Assembly: GCA_016200155.1 (NCBI GenBank)
Contig: JACQFG010000176.1
Span: 1 to 14,250 of the forward strand
DNA length: 14,250 nt
DNA from: Planctomycetota bacterium
Lineage (GTDB): Bacteria > Planctomycetota > Planctomycetia > Gemmatales > Gemmataceae
Direction: 5' to 3'
The translations under genes were made by a program, and so were the position numbers. The notes under the pieces were generated by a model that ran no database searches, was not told where the DNA came from, and saw only the letters and a program-made list of their open reading frames with translations. Position 1 is the stretch's first letter. The number at the start of each line of letters is the position of its first letter. This document shows, one piece after another, positions 6,685 to 14,225 of this stretch.

Positions 6685-6732
6685 GCTTGCGTTTAGCGTT
6701 CGCATGGCGCCGCGCGAACGCTAAACGCAAGC
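6685..6732. repeat. Palindrome, GTTTAGCG/CGCTAAAC family, copy 2
   Basis: A 48-bp palindrome centred on GGCGCC (6706-6711). Its outer arms are GCTTGC/GCAAGC and its core is GTTTAGCG/CGCTAAAC. There are two inner mismatches (6704/6713 and 6705/6712). It fills the 60-bp gap between convergent stop codons (6675 and 6736). It could end transcription from both sides, but it lacks T-runs. Confidence 0.92.
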
Positions 6733-6735
6733 CGA

Positions 6736-7782
6736 TCACCTTTGAAAGATCGGCAGATAGTGCGCTGGCACCGACAGCACGATGACGGCGATACTCGTCT
6801 GATACACCGGCCCGACCTCGCGGCGATTGGTCGTGGACCAGCTGCCGTCGGCGTGTTGGCTGCCGGACGTCACGAAGTACTTGACGAGCCGGCCGTACCA
6901 GTCTTCCCAGTCCTTGCCGCCCACCTGGTGCATCGCATGAGCGGCGTAATAATGGCCGTAGTAGAAGTGGATCGGCGAATCGAAGTTGCGGTGCAGGTAA
7001 TCGACCGGGTTGGGCTTCTTCTCCTCGCGCATCTTTTTCAGGCGATCGTCGTTGTATTCCCCCGTGAGGTAAAGCACGCAGACGCCGGCAGCGGTACGCG
7101 CGAAACCCGGGGTGCTGCCGGGCATGTAGGCGAACCCGCCTTGCTGCGGACGATAGCAGGAGTTGATGTAGGCAAGCGCCTTCTTCATCGTGGTGTCGGG
7201 AACGTGCATACCGGCGTTCTTGCCGGCGCGCAGGGCCATCACCTGCATGATCGTGACCGAGATATCGGCGCCGGTCGGGTGCGGCTCGTAGCGCCAGCCG
7301 CCGTTGGTCGCCTGGCTGCGGACGATGAGATCGACCGCCTTCTTGACGACCGGCTTGAGCGTGTCATCGCTGCCTTGGCCGTAGAGTTCGGCGAGGGCGA
7401 GCGTGGCCATGGCATGGCAATACATGTTGCCGCCGCGGGCGCCGACGAGGTAGCCGTCGAGTTCGCGCTGGCTGGCGACGAGGTAGCGGGCGGCCTTGGA
7501 GACCTCGGGACCGTACTGGCCCTGGTTGGGCAGATGCCCCTGCGACATGAACGCGAGCATGGCATAGGCGGTGATCGCCGTGTTGTGCGCGTAGGCGCCG
7601 TCGGAAAACGAGCCGTCGGGGTTCTGCCGGTCCTTCAGCCAGGCGAGAGCCTTGGCGGTCGCCTTCTTGGTGGCGTCATCCATCTCGACTTTTTTTTCCT
7701 TGTCCTTGTCCTTTTCCTGAGCGCGCACGGCGGGGACAAGCACGAGGGACGTAAGGACTAGGGAGACGATGAGGCGTCGCAT
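6736..7782 (-). CDS. Secreted prenyltransferase/squalene-oxidase-repeat protein
   Basis: A 348-residue exported alpha/alpha-barrel protein. Residues 1-21 are a signal peptide (MRRLIVSLVL..., AVRA before QEK), followed by a Lys/Asp/Glu linker to about residue 36. Repeats of the terpene-cyclase / prenyltransferase type follow, each an AxxYLxxxQ helix plus a GG- or DGSF/W-type turn: 43-58 (LKDRQNPDGSF), 97-112, 149-164 (SQATNGGWRY), 202-218 and 297-315. I find no DxDD motif of class II terpene cyclases, so cyclase activity is unlikely; a binding or scaffold role is inferred. The ATG at 7782 begins the signal peptide; a GTG three codons upstream is also possible and neither has a strong ribosome site. 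It lies 113 bp after the long low-complexity gene on the same strand, with a 60-bp palindrome between. Confidence 0.85.
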   Translation of the reverse strand: MRRLIVSLVLTSLVLVPAVRAQEKDKDKEKKVEMDDATKKATAKALAWLKDRQNPDGSFSDGAYAHNTAITAYAMLAFMSQGHLPNQGQYGPEVSKAARYLVASQRELDGYLVGARGGNMYCHAMATLALAELYGQGSDDTLKPVVKKAVDLIVRSQATNGGWRYEPHPTGADISVTIMQVMALRAGKNAGMHVPDTTMKKALAYINSCYRPQQGGFAYMPGSTPGFARTAAGVCVLYLTGEYNDDRLKKMREEKKPNPVDYLHRNFDSPIHFYYGHYYAAHAMHQVGGKDWEDWYGRLVKYFVTSGSQHADGSWSTTNRREVGPVYQTSIAVIVLSVPAHYLPIFQR

Positions 7783-7808
7783 GGAAGACACTCGAGGGTT
7801 GGAAGAAG

Positions 7809-7868
7809 CAACTTGTTTACGTTTAGCGTTCGCAGGGGGCCCTGCGAACGCTAAACGTAAACCAGTTG
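7809..7868. repeat. Palindrome, GTTTAGCG/CGCTAAAC family, copy 3
   Basis: The inner 7815-7862 is a 48-bp palindrome with a single central G/G mismatch (GTTTAC, GTTTAGCG, TTCGCAGGG and complements). One mismatch (7814/7863) and five more pairs (CAACT/AGTTG) extend it to 60 bp. It lies between the stop of the long low-complexity gene (7896) and the start of the prenyltransferase-like gene (7782). Its outer arm differs from copy 2 at both sides in a compensating way. Confidence 0.92.
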
Positions 7869-7895
7869 TTGATTGTCAAAATTGATGTAGCGCCG

Positions 7896-10800
7896 TTAGC
7901 GCGGCGGCATCGGCGCCGGCGCAGGACCCGTGGCGGGTCGGCCGCGGGCGATGTTGATGTAGTACTGCTGGATCAGGTTGGCGTACTCGGGCGGCAGGTT
8001 GCCGCTCATCGCCTGGCGGATCAGCTCGCGCTGGCGGGGGGGCAGGTTCATGAAGGCGCCGTCGCCCGAGACGTCGTTGAGCTGCGACTTCTTGTTGCTG
8101 AGAGTGCCGTCGGCCTTGCGATCGCCTTCGCCCTTGGCGGTGTTCTTTTCGTCGGCCTTGCCGCCCTTGCCATCTTTGCCCTTGCCTTGCCCGTCCTTGG
8201 CCTGGCCGTCCTTGGCCTGGCCGTCCTTGCCCTGACCGTCTTTGGCTTGACCGTCTTTGCCCTGGCCGTCCTTGCCCTGACCCATCGGGTCGCCCATGCC
8301 CTTGTCGCCCTTGTCGCCCTGGCCCTTGTCGCCCATCGGGTCGCCCTTGGCCTGATCGCCGGGCTGCTGACCCATGGCTTTCTCGAGGGCTTGCAAGGCC
8401 TGATTGAGGTTGTCGGCGGCCTTCTGCTGAGCGTCGCCGGCCTGACCGGGCTGGCCCTTTTGCAGGTCCTGCTGGGCCTGCTGCAATTGCTGCTGGGCTT
8501 TCTCGAGCTGCGGCTGGACGGCTTGCGGCGCTTGCGCCTGTGCCTGAGCAAGCGCGGCCTGAGCGGCCTGCGTCGCTTCTTGCGACTTGGCCAACGCCTT
8601 GGTCGCGTCCATGAGGTCTTTCTGCTGCTTGGCGAGCTGATCCGGGTTCGGCTGACCCTGGCCTTTGTCGCCTTGACCCTTGTCGCCCTGGCCCTTATCG
8701 CCTTGACCCTTATCGCCCTTGGCCTGGGCCATCGGCTGATCGCCCTTCTGTCCGGCCATCGGGTCGCCCTTGGGCTGATCTCCGGCGTTTTTCGCCTGAG
8801 CCATCGGCTTATCGCCTTTATCGCCCTTGTCGCCCTTCGCCTGGGCAGCCTGCGCTTCACCCGGCTTGGCTTCGCCGGCCTTGGGCTGATCACCCTTGGC
8901 CATCGGGTCGCCCTTCTTGCCCTGATCGCCCTTCGCCTGCGGCATCGGCTGATCACCCTTCTGGCCCTTCGGCTGATCGCCCTTCGCTTGCGCCTTGGGT
9001 TGATCGCCCTTCATCGGCTGACCGTCCTTCGGCTCGGCCTTCGCCTGGCCCTTGGGCTGATCACCCTTCATCGGGTCGCCCTTGGCCATCGGCTCGGCGT
9101 TCTTGGCTTCGCCCGGCTGAGCCATATTTTCTTTCGCCTGGGCCGGCGGTTCGCCTTGCTTCGCTTCACCCGCGGGCTTGGCTTCACCCTGCTTCGCCAT
9201 CGGCTCACCCTTCATCGGGTCGCCTTTCATCGGGTCGCCCTTCATCGGATCCGCCTTCGCCATCGGGTCGCCCTTCATGGGATCACCCTTCATCGGATCG
9301 TTCTTGGCGGCTTCTTGCAATTGCTTGAGCGCCTCCTTTTGAGCCTCCAGTGCCTGCGGGATCTCGCCCTTTTTGATCGCATCGGCGGCTTCCTTGGCAG
9401 CCTCGGCGGCCTTGGGGAGCTGAGCCTTCTCGGCGGCCTTGGCGATTTCGGCCTGCTGCTTGGCCAGGTCGCCCTTTGCGTCCTGGGCCATCGGCTGATC
9501 GCCCTTCATCGGGTCGGCCTTCGCCATCGGATCGTTCTTGGCGGCTTCCTTGGCGGCCTCGGCGGCCTTCTGGGCTTCCTTGATCGCCTCGGCAATCTGC
9601 TTGGCCGCGGCGTCGGCGTCCTTGTTCTTCATCGCCAGCTCATCGGCGGCTTGCTTCGCCTTGAGATCGTTGAGGGCGTTCTTCAACTCCTTGGCCGCCT
9701 CGTCGAGCTTCTGGGCGGCTTGCTTCGCCTGCTCGGCGCCGGGCTTGGCTTCGTTCTTGTCGAGCTGATTCTTGGCGGCTTCCATGTTCTTGCCGCTCTC
9801 ATCGATCTTCTGCGCCGCCTTTGGAGCGGCGTCCTTGATGTCCTTCGCGATGTCGGCCGCCTTCGGCTGGATCGCGCCTTGCTCCTTGGCAAGGTCCTTG
9901 TTGGCGGCGGGGTCGGCCTTGGGTTGAGCCGCGTTCTTGTCGGCTTCCTTGGCGACGCCCTTTTCTTGCTTGGCGACGTTGTCGAGCTTTTCCGCCGCGG
10001 CTTCGAGCTTGGCAATGTCGGCCTGACGCTTCTCGATCTCGGCAGCCTTCTCGGCCAGCTCGTTGCGGGCTTGCTTCAGGTTGTCGAGCGCCTTGTCCTG
10101 CTTGTCGACGGCCTCCGGCGACTTCTTGTTGTCGAGGTTCTTGGCGGCTTCCTTCATCGCCTCGGCGGCCTTGTTGAGGGCGTTCTCGACCTTGTCCTTG
10201 TTCGGCAGCTGCGTGTTCTTCACATCGTCGGTCTTCTTGGCGAGGTCCTTCTGCTTCTCGGCCAATTCAGGCAGCTTGAGGTTCTGCTTGTCGCCGACAG
10301 TCTCTTTGGTCTCGTCGCGATTCTTGGTCTGGTCCTTGATGATGTTGTCCAGCTTCTCGATGGTGTTCTTGAGCGCGGCCAGCGGATCGGTCTTGGCCTT
10401 CTCGGCCTCGGCGATCATCTTGTCCAGCTCGTTCTTGGCGGCCTTCAGATTCTCCGTCGCCTTGGCTTGCGGGTCGGCGACTTTCTTCGTGTCGTTCTTG
10501 AGCAGATTCTCCTTGGCGGCGTTCATTTCTTTCTGAGCGTCGTCGAGCTTCTTGGCAGCGTCGGCGGCCAGCGGCTTGACCAGATTGGCCACGTCCTTCG
10601 TATCGAAGGCGAGCTGCGCCTGCTTCTCGGCCAGCTTGACGTTTTTGTCGGCGTTGACAGCGTCCTTGATCGCCTTGTCCTGAGCGGCCTTCGTTTCGGC
10701 AGCCTTGGCCTGAGCCGGCGTGATCTTCGGCAGCTGCTCCAGACCCGGCAAGGTGAGCTTGTTCGGGTCGGGCTTCGGCGCGTCGGTTTCCTTCTTGTTG

Positions 10801-11777
10801 ACGTCGTCCGGCTTCTTCTCGTCCTGCTTGGCGATCTCTTGCTTGAGATCGTCCTGCTTGGCAATCGTCTGGTCGATCTTGTCGCGGGCTTCCTTCAGCA
10901 CCGACAGGGCGTCGGCCGACACGCGCAGCACGCGGGCGATCTCTTGCATCTGGTTGGCGCTGTTCCACTGAATCTCGTTGGCCGACTGGAAGCTCGGCTG
11001 GCGATATTGCGGCAAGCCCTTCGTGCTCAGCTTCCTGGATGCTTCTTCGAGGTTCTCGGTCAAGCGGTACTTGGCGACGAGCAGGTCCATGGCGGCGACG
11101 CGCGTCTTCTGCTCGGCGTTGAGTTTCGGCGCGAGCTTGGCGACGTCCTTGATGAGATCGACGACCGATCGCTGCAGCCGGACCTGCGAGTCGCTTTGCA
11201 GCTTCATCTCGTTGCCCTGCTTGAGCAGCCGCTGATTGAGGAGCAGCTTCGACGTCGGCGACAGGTCGGACTTCGCGGAATCGATGAGGTCGCGCAGCGC
11301 CTGGCCTGACTTGAGGTGCATGGCGAGCTGGTCCTTGGCATGCTTCTCGAAGCGGTCGGCGGCGTGATCAAGCGACTTGACGGCGTCGAACCGGGAGACC
11401 ATGTCGTGCAGGGCATCGAGCACCTTGGCGTGGCTTTCGATCGCCTTCCCGACGGCCTTCTCCGATTCATCGCCCGTCTTGGCGCGGGCGGCGTCGTCGA
11501 GCTGGCGGATCACGTCTTCCATCTGATTTCGGCTCAGCTTGGACAGCGAATCCGACATCTCTTCCATGATCTTCTTTTCGGGGGATTGAATGCCGTAGAA
11601 CTGCATCACGCGCAGCATGGTGGTGATGCGGCGAACGACATGATCCGTCTCCGCCTGGACCTGTTTTTGCTTGTCCTGCTGATCGCGGAGTTCATCGCCC
11701 TGCGCGAACAGGCTCGGAGCGGCGGCAAGCATGAAGCATGCGGCGGCAGCCCAGGTCAGACAACGAATGGACTTCAT
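7896..11777 (-). CDS. Giant secreted Lys/Ala/Gln-rich repeat and coiled-coil protein
   Basis: A 1293-residue exported protein of unknown function. Residues 1-25 are a signal peptide (MKSIRCLTWAAAACFMLAAAPSLFAQ). Residues about 26-330 are helical and fairly complex. About 330-820 is a Lys/Ala/Asp/Glu coiled coil. About 823-1043 is low complexity, built from GDPMK, GDQPK and GDKGQ units. A Gln/Ala coiled coil covers about 1046-1140, KDGQ units about 1165-1198, and a conserved-looking tail with LPPRQRELIRQAMSGNLPPE lies at 1245-1264. I see no cysteine after the signal peptide and about 20 Pro-Met pairs. The tail resembles the C-terminal end of planctomycete DUF4175-associated proteins (recall). 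The ATG at 11777 starts the signal peptide and has a G-run 6 nt upstream; the open frame's earlier start lacks this. It lies 277 bp after the DUF4175-like gene. An envelope scaffold or binding role is inferred. Confidence 0.85.
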   Translation of the reverse strand: MKSIRCLTWAAAACFMLAAAPSLFAQGDELRDQQDKQKQVQAETDHVVRRITTMLRVMQFYGIQSPEKKIMEEMSDSLSKLSRNQMEDVIRQLDDAARAKTGDESEKAVGKAIESHAKVLDALHDMVSRFDAVKSLDHAADRFEKHAKDQLAMHLKSGQALRDLIDSAKSDLSPTSKLLLNQRLLKQGNEMKLQSDSQVRLQRSVVDLIKDVAKLAPKLNAEQKTRVAAMDLLVAKYRLTENLEEASRKLSTKGLPQYRQPSFQSANEIQWNSANQMQEIARVLRVSADALSVLKEARDKIDQTIAKQDDLKQEIAKQDEKKPDDVNKKETDAPKPDPNKLTLPGLEQLPKITPAQAKAAETKAAQDKAIKDAVNADKNVKLAEKQAQLAFDTKDVANLVKPLAADAAKKLDDAQKEMNAAKENLLKNDTKKVADPQAKATENLKAAKNELDKMIAEAEKAKTDPLAALKNTIEKLDNIIKDQTKNRDETKETVGDKQNLKLPELAEKQKDLAKKTDDVKNTQLPNKDKVENALNKAAEAMKEAAKNLDNKKSPEAVDKQDKALDNLKQARNELAEKAAEIEKRQADIAKLEAAAEKLDNVAKQEKGVAKEADKNAAQPKADPAANKDLAKEQGAIQPKAADIAKDIKDAAPKAAQKIDESGKNMEAAKNQLDKNEAKPGAEQAKQAAQKLDEAAKELKNALNDLKAKQAADELAMKNKDADAAAKQIAEAIKEAQKAAEAAKEAAKNDPMAKADPMKGDQPMAQDAKGDLAKQQAEIAKAAEKAQLPKAAEAAKEAADAIKKGEIPQALEAQKEALKQLQEAAKNDPMKGDPMKGDPMAKADPMKGDPMKGDPMKGEPMAKQGEAKPAGEAKQGEPPAQAKENMAQPGEAKNAEPMAKGDPMKGDQPKGQAKAEPKDGQPMKGDQPKAQAKGDQPKGQKGDQPMPQAKGDQGKKGDPMAKGDQPKAGEAKPGEAQAAQAKGDKGDKGDKPMAQAKNAGDQPKGDPMAGQKGDQPMAQAKGDKGQGDKGQGDKGQGDKGQGQPNPDQLAKQQKDLMDATKALAKSQEATQAAQAALAQAQAQAPQAVQPQLEKAQQQLQQAQQDLQKGQPGQAGDAQQKAADNLNQALQALEKAMGQQPGDQAKGDPMGDKGQGDKGDKGMGDPMGQGKDGQGKDGQAKDGQGKDGQAKDGQAKDGQGKGKDGKGGKADEKNTAKGEGDRKADGTLSNKKSQLNDVSGDGAFMNLPPRQRELIRQAMSGNLPPEYANLIQQYYINIARGRPATGPAPAPMPPR
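8186..8282 (-). repeat. Coding tandem repeat, KDGQ(A/G) units
   Basis: Within the giant gene, six to seven 15-bp units encode G-K-D-G-Q or A-K-D-G-Q. Codons vary between units (GGC, GGT; CAG, CAA; GAC, GAT). Confidence 0.85.
8651..8720 (-). repeat. Coding tandem repeat, GDKGQ x4
   Basis: Four 15-bp units encode GDKGQ, flanked by QAK and GQPNP. Synonymous differences are present between units. The period is five residues, so it is not a collagen triplet repeat. Confidence 0.85.
9196..9302 (-). repeat. Coding tandem repeat, (G/A)DPM(K/A) x7
   Basis: Seven DPM or EPM units of 12-18 bp encode NDPMKGDPMKGDPMAKADPM and onwards. Asp, Pro, Gly and Lys codons vary between units. Confidence 0.85.
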
Positions 11778-11783
11778 GGGAAT

Positions 11784-11789
11784 CCCCCC
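11784..11789 (-). promoter_or_regulatory. G-run ribosome site deciding the giant gene start
   Basis: GGGGGG on the minus strand, 6 nt before the ATG at 11777. Together with the signal peptide it favours this ATG over the upstream in-frame start at 11837. Confidence 0.55.
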
Positions 11790-11876
11790 AAATTGGTTGA
11801 TGGAGCCCTGGCGGGCCCCGGTCGGCTTCTTCTTCAATCAACGATGGTAACGCCTTACGTCTTCCCGTTCCAGTCG

Positions 11877-11905
11877 AATATACGCGAAATCTTCATCCCG
11901 GTCAC
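11877..11905 (-). promoter_or_regulatory. Possible sigma-70 promoter of the giant gene
   Basis: On the minus strand GTGACC (11900-11905), a 17-bp spacer and TATATT (11877-11882), with a predicted start near 11870 and a leader of about 90 nt. The -10 box is good and the -35 box matches 4 of 6. The local sequence is more A/T-rich than its surroundings. Confidence 0.4.
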
Positions 11906-12022
11906 GAACAAACCAGACGAAAACGCAAAGTTTTTCCCGCCTGCCCAAAGCCGTCAATCGGCAAGGTTTGCGGCACTTTCTGCGCCAACAATATTAGACA
12001 CGCCGGCGCAGCGAAAGTTCCG

Positions 12023-12054
12023 CCGCTTGCGTGGTTCTGCTACGCCGCGAGCGG
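12023..12054 (-). terminator. Weak hairpin after the DUF4175-like gene
   Basis: A 9-bp stem (12023-12031 with 12046-12054, CCGCTTGCG / CGCGAGCGG, one G-T wobble) with a 14-nt loop, directly after the stop codon. There is no T-run, so termination is uncertain; it may be a repeat remnant, since CCGCTTGCGG also occurs at 14216. Confidence 0.3.
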
Positions 12055-14202
12055 CTACTTCGGGAACACGCCCTCCTGGTGCGCTTTCAACTCCTTGATC
12101 TTGGCGTCCTGATTGTTGACCTGGCTTTGCCATGCCAGCCACTCGGTGACGGTCATCACGGTGCTGACGCGCGTCTCCGAGACTGCGAACGGGACGTCGC
12201 CGTACTTCGGCTCGCGGCTGGCGGCGTGGACCTTGATGCAGTACTCGATCTGGTCGCCCGACTTCAGCGTGAGCGCCTTGCCGGTCTTGCGATCGAGCAG
12301 GCCGTTGGTGTCCAGGAAATAACGGCCGCCGCCGACGGTTCGGCCCAGATTGCTGTCGGGTTGCGCGGACGGCATGGCATGAAACTGGACTTGCTGATCG
12401 AAATCGCTGTGGCGGAAGGCCCCGGTGGTCGGGTTGAAGACTGCCATCCAGACGAACAAGCCGCCTTTGCCCTTGCCGGCCGTGCGCAGCTCCTTGAGCG
12501 AGAAGCTGGTGGGGCTCTTGACTTCATCGATCGTGAAGGTCTTCTTGTCGCCGATTTCGGGGACGCCTTCGACGTCGACCAGCAGGACGAGTTCGCCGGC
12601 GCGGAGCCGATGATTTTCCTTCGTCGTGACCACGGCCGATTGCCCCTCTACCCCCTCGACGCTTTCGATCACGCCAAAGGCCGACGGCGCGGGCACCTCG
12701 GGCAGCGGCGCGGTGATCCAGGCGTCCTCATCGGCCGGCTCGTTGCCGCTCTCGTGCTTCTTGAGGACGCGATACATCACTTGCGCCTTGCCCAGGCCGT
12801 AGTTGCCGTAGCAGACGTAGGTGATGCGAATGTTGCCGCCGAGAATGACGGGGAGGCCTTCGAGGTCGAAGTCCGCGCGCTTGCGGGTGTCGGTGAAGGT
12901 ATCGCGCAAGAGCGACACGGTCGGGGCATCCTCGGGGACGAGGCCGACGGTGCGGCGCGGCGGCGGGACGTTCTCGAAGCCGTGCTCGTCCTCGACGATG
13001 ATGCGATAGCCGACGACGCGGTCGGTGAGATCGAAGCGGGCCGAGGCGGAGATCTCGTCGCTGCCGACGGCCATCCTGCGGCGATCGACGTTGGCGTTGG
13101 CTGCTTCCGCACCCTTGGGGCCGAGGCCCGGTTCGCCGAGCAATTCGATCCAGGCCTTGACGATCTTCTTTTGGGCCTGGATGTCGACGCGCACGGTGGA
13201 GCCGCGGATGCCGACGACGTCGCCGCGCGCTTGCGGGACCTCGTAACGGCGATCGTCGATGGTCATGTTCGGCTTTTCGGGCTTGAGGCCGCAGTAGGCC
13301 GGCAGCTGCACGAAGGCGTTGTTCGCGGTCACGATCGGCCGCGCGACCAGCTTCATCTCGGTCGGGCGTTTGGTGCGGCCGTCCGCGAGCCGGGCCGAGT
13401 AGACGAGGTCGACCGACGACGGTTTCACGAAGGTGCCGAAGAGGGCGCCGTCGTCGTCGGCTTTCAGGAATTTCAAATCGTAGCGCTGGGTCGATTCCCC
13501 GTCCGGGGTGACGTACAGGACGCCGACCATGTCCTGGGCATACTCGCCACGGACGCGAATCTGAATCGGGATGTCCTCGCCGATCGGCCAAACATGCTGC
13601 GAGGCGCCTTCCAGCGTCACCGAGTGCGGGATCTCGATCGGCAGCAGGAATTGCCGGCCGATCAGGCGCATGGCCATGCCGGGCCAGATGGCGACCGGGC
13701 AGCCGCACACCAGCACGATGGGAAACAGCACGCAGACCGAATAAATCAGCCGGCGATGATCGGCGAGCGCGCTGAACGCCCCGACTTTTTGCGTCAGCTT
13801 TTCCGCCTCACCCGTCACCACGCCGATCAGCTCTCTCGACATGCCCACCGTGTCCGCGCCGGGTTCGTTGAGCTGCACTGCCGAGATCAGCCGATGCTCG
13901 AACTTCGGCTTCTTCGCTTCCACCCACAACGCCATCAGCGAGTCGGGCATCCGCCGAATCTGCGGCAACAAGATGAACAGAATCCCCGCGAGCCCCGCGA
14001 CGACGGCCTTGACGAAAAACATGCCCAGCAGAACGGCGAACGGCGTATCGCGGCGCCGGTCGATGAGCCAATCGACCAGCGAGAACAGAAACAGCAGCAC
14101 GATCAGAATCGCCACCCAGCACGCCACGCCCCACACGAACGTCAGCAACCGTTCGCGCAGCCGCAATCCGGCCAGGTTGCTCTTGATGGAGGAAGGAACC
14201 AT
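12055..14202 (-). CDS. DUF4175-like membrane-anchored protein
   Basis: A 715-residue membrane protein. Three hydrophobic segments lie at about 20-45, 54-80 and 151-175. Between them ALWVEAKKPKFEHRLISAVQL (91-111) resembles the conserved stretch of DUF4175 proteins before their third helix. The rest, about 185-680, is beta-rich and probably extracytoplasmic, with Ig-like features (VTLEGASQHVWPIGEDIPIQ, VGYRIIVEDEHGFENVP). An insert at about 507-575 (IESVEGVEGQSAVVTTKENH ... FTIDEV) is unlike its flanks. The C terminus (687-715) is a short helix rich in Gln and Lys. Classical DUF4175 proteins continue into a long Gln-rich helical tail; here that material sits in the next gene. The start has only a weak ribosome site. 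Function is unknown. Genes for MoxR, DUF58 and vWA proteins may lie upstream, beyond the window. Confidence 0.75.
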   Translation of the reverse strand: MVPSSIKSNLAGLRLRERLLTFVWGVACWVAILIVLLFLFSLVDWLIDRRRDTPFAVLLGMFFVKAVVAGLAGILFILLPQIRRMPDSLMALWVEAKKPKFEHRLISAVQLNEPGADTVGMSRELIGVVTGEAEKLTQKVGAFSALADHRRLIYSVCVLFPIVLVCGCPVAIWPGMAMRLIGRQFLLPIEIPHSVTLEGASQHVWPIGEDIPIQIRVRGEYAQDMVGVLYVTPDGESTQRYDLKFLKADDDGALFGTFVKPSSVDLVYSARLADGRTKRPTEMKLVARPIVTANNAFVQLPAYCGLKPEKPNMTIDDRRYEVPQARGDVVGIRGSTVRVDIQAQKKIVKAWIELLGEPGLGPKGAEAANANVDRRRMAVGSDEISASARFDLTDRVVGYRIIVEDEHGFENVPPPRRTVGLVPEDAPTVSLLRDTFTDTRKRADFDLEGLPVILGGNIRITYVCYGNYGLGKAQVMYRVLKKHESGNEPADEDAWITAPLPEVPAPSAFGVIESVEGVEGQSAVVTTKENHRLRAGELVLLVDVEGVPEIGDKKTFTIDEVKSPTSFSLKELRTAGKGKGGLFVWMAVFNPTTGAFRHSDFDQQVQFHAMPSAQPDSNLGRTVGGGRYFLDTNGLLDRKTGKALTLKSGDQIEYCIKVHAASREPKYGDVPFAVSETRVSTVMTVTEWLAWQSQVNNQDAKIKELKAHQEGVFPK

Positions 14203-14225
14203 ATTCTTATTCCCGCCGCTTGCGG

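Noticed and set aside
6685..6732. Standard intrinsic terminator for the convergent genes
   Set aside because: There is no T-run on either side and related copies lie upstream of start codons, so it is listed as a repeat, though it may still hinder transcription.
6742..7761. Plus-strand open frame of 339 codons
   Set aside because: Antisense shadow of the prenyltransferase-repeat gene.
6736..7782. Squalene-hopene or other terpene cyclase
   Set aside because: There is no DxDD catalytic motif, the protein is about half the cyclase length, and it is secreted.
8651..8840. Collagen-like Gly-X-Y domain from GDKGDKGDK
   Set aside because: Only about three triplets occur; the main period is five residues, so no triple helix is expected.
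8186..9302. CRISPR-like periodic repeats
   Set aside because: The period is 12-18 bp, there are no unique spacers, and the repeats are in frame in a long protein gene.
7866..11309. Plus-strand open frame of 1147 codons, very Leu/Gly/Val-rich
   Set aside because: It is antisense to the giant repeat gene. Its composition is what Lys/Ala/Asp/Gln codons with G/C third positions give on the other strand. It has no signal or domain, and the sense gene has a signal peptide, ribosome site and conserved tail.
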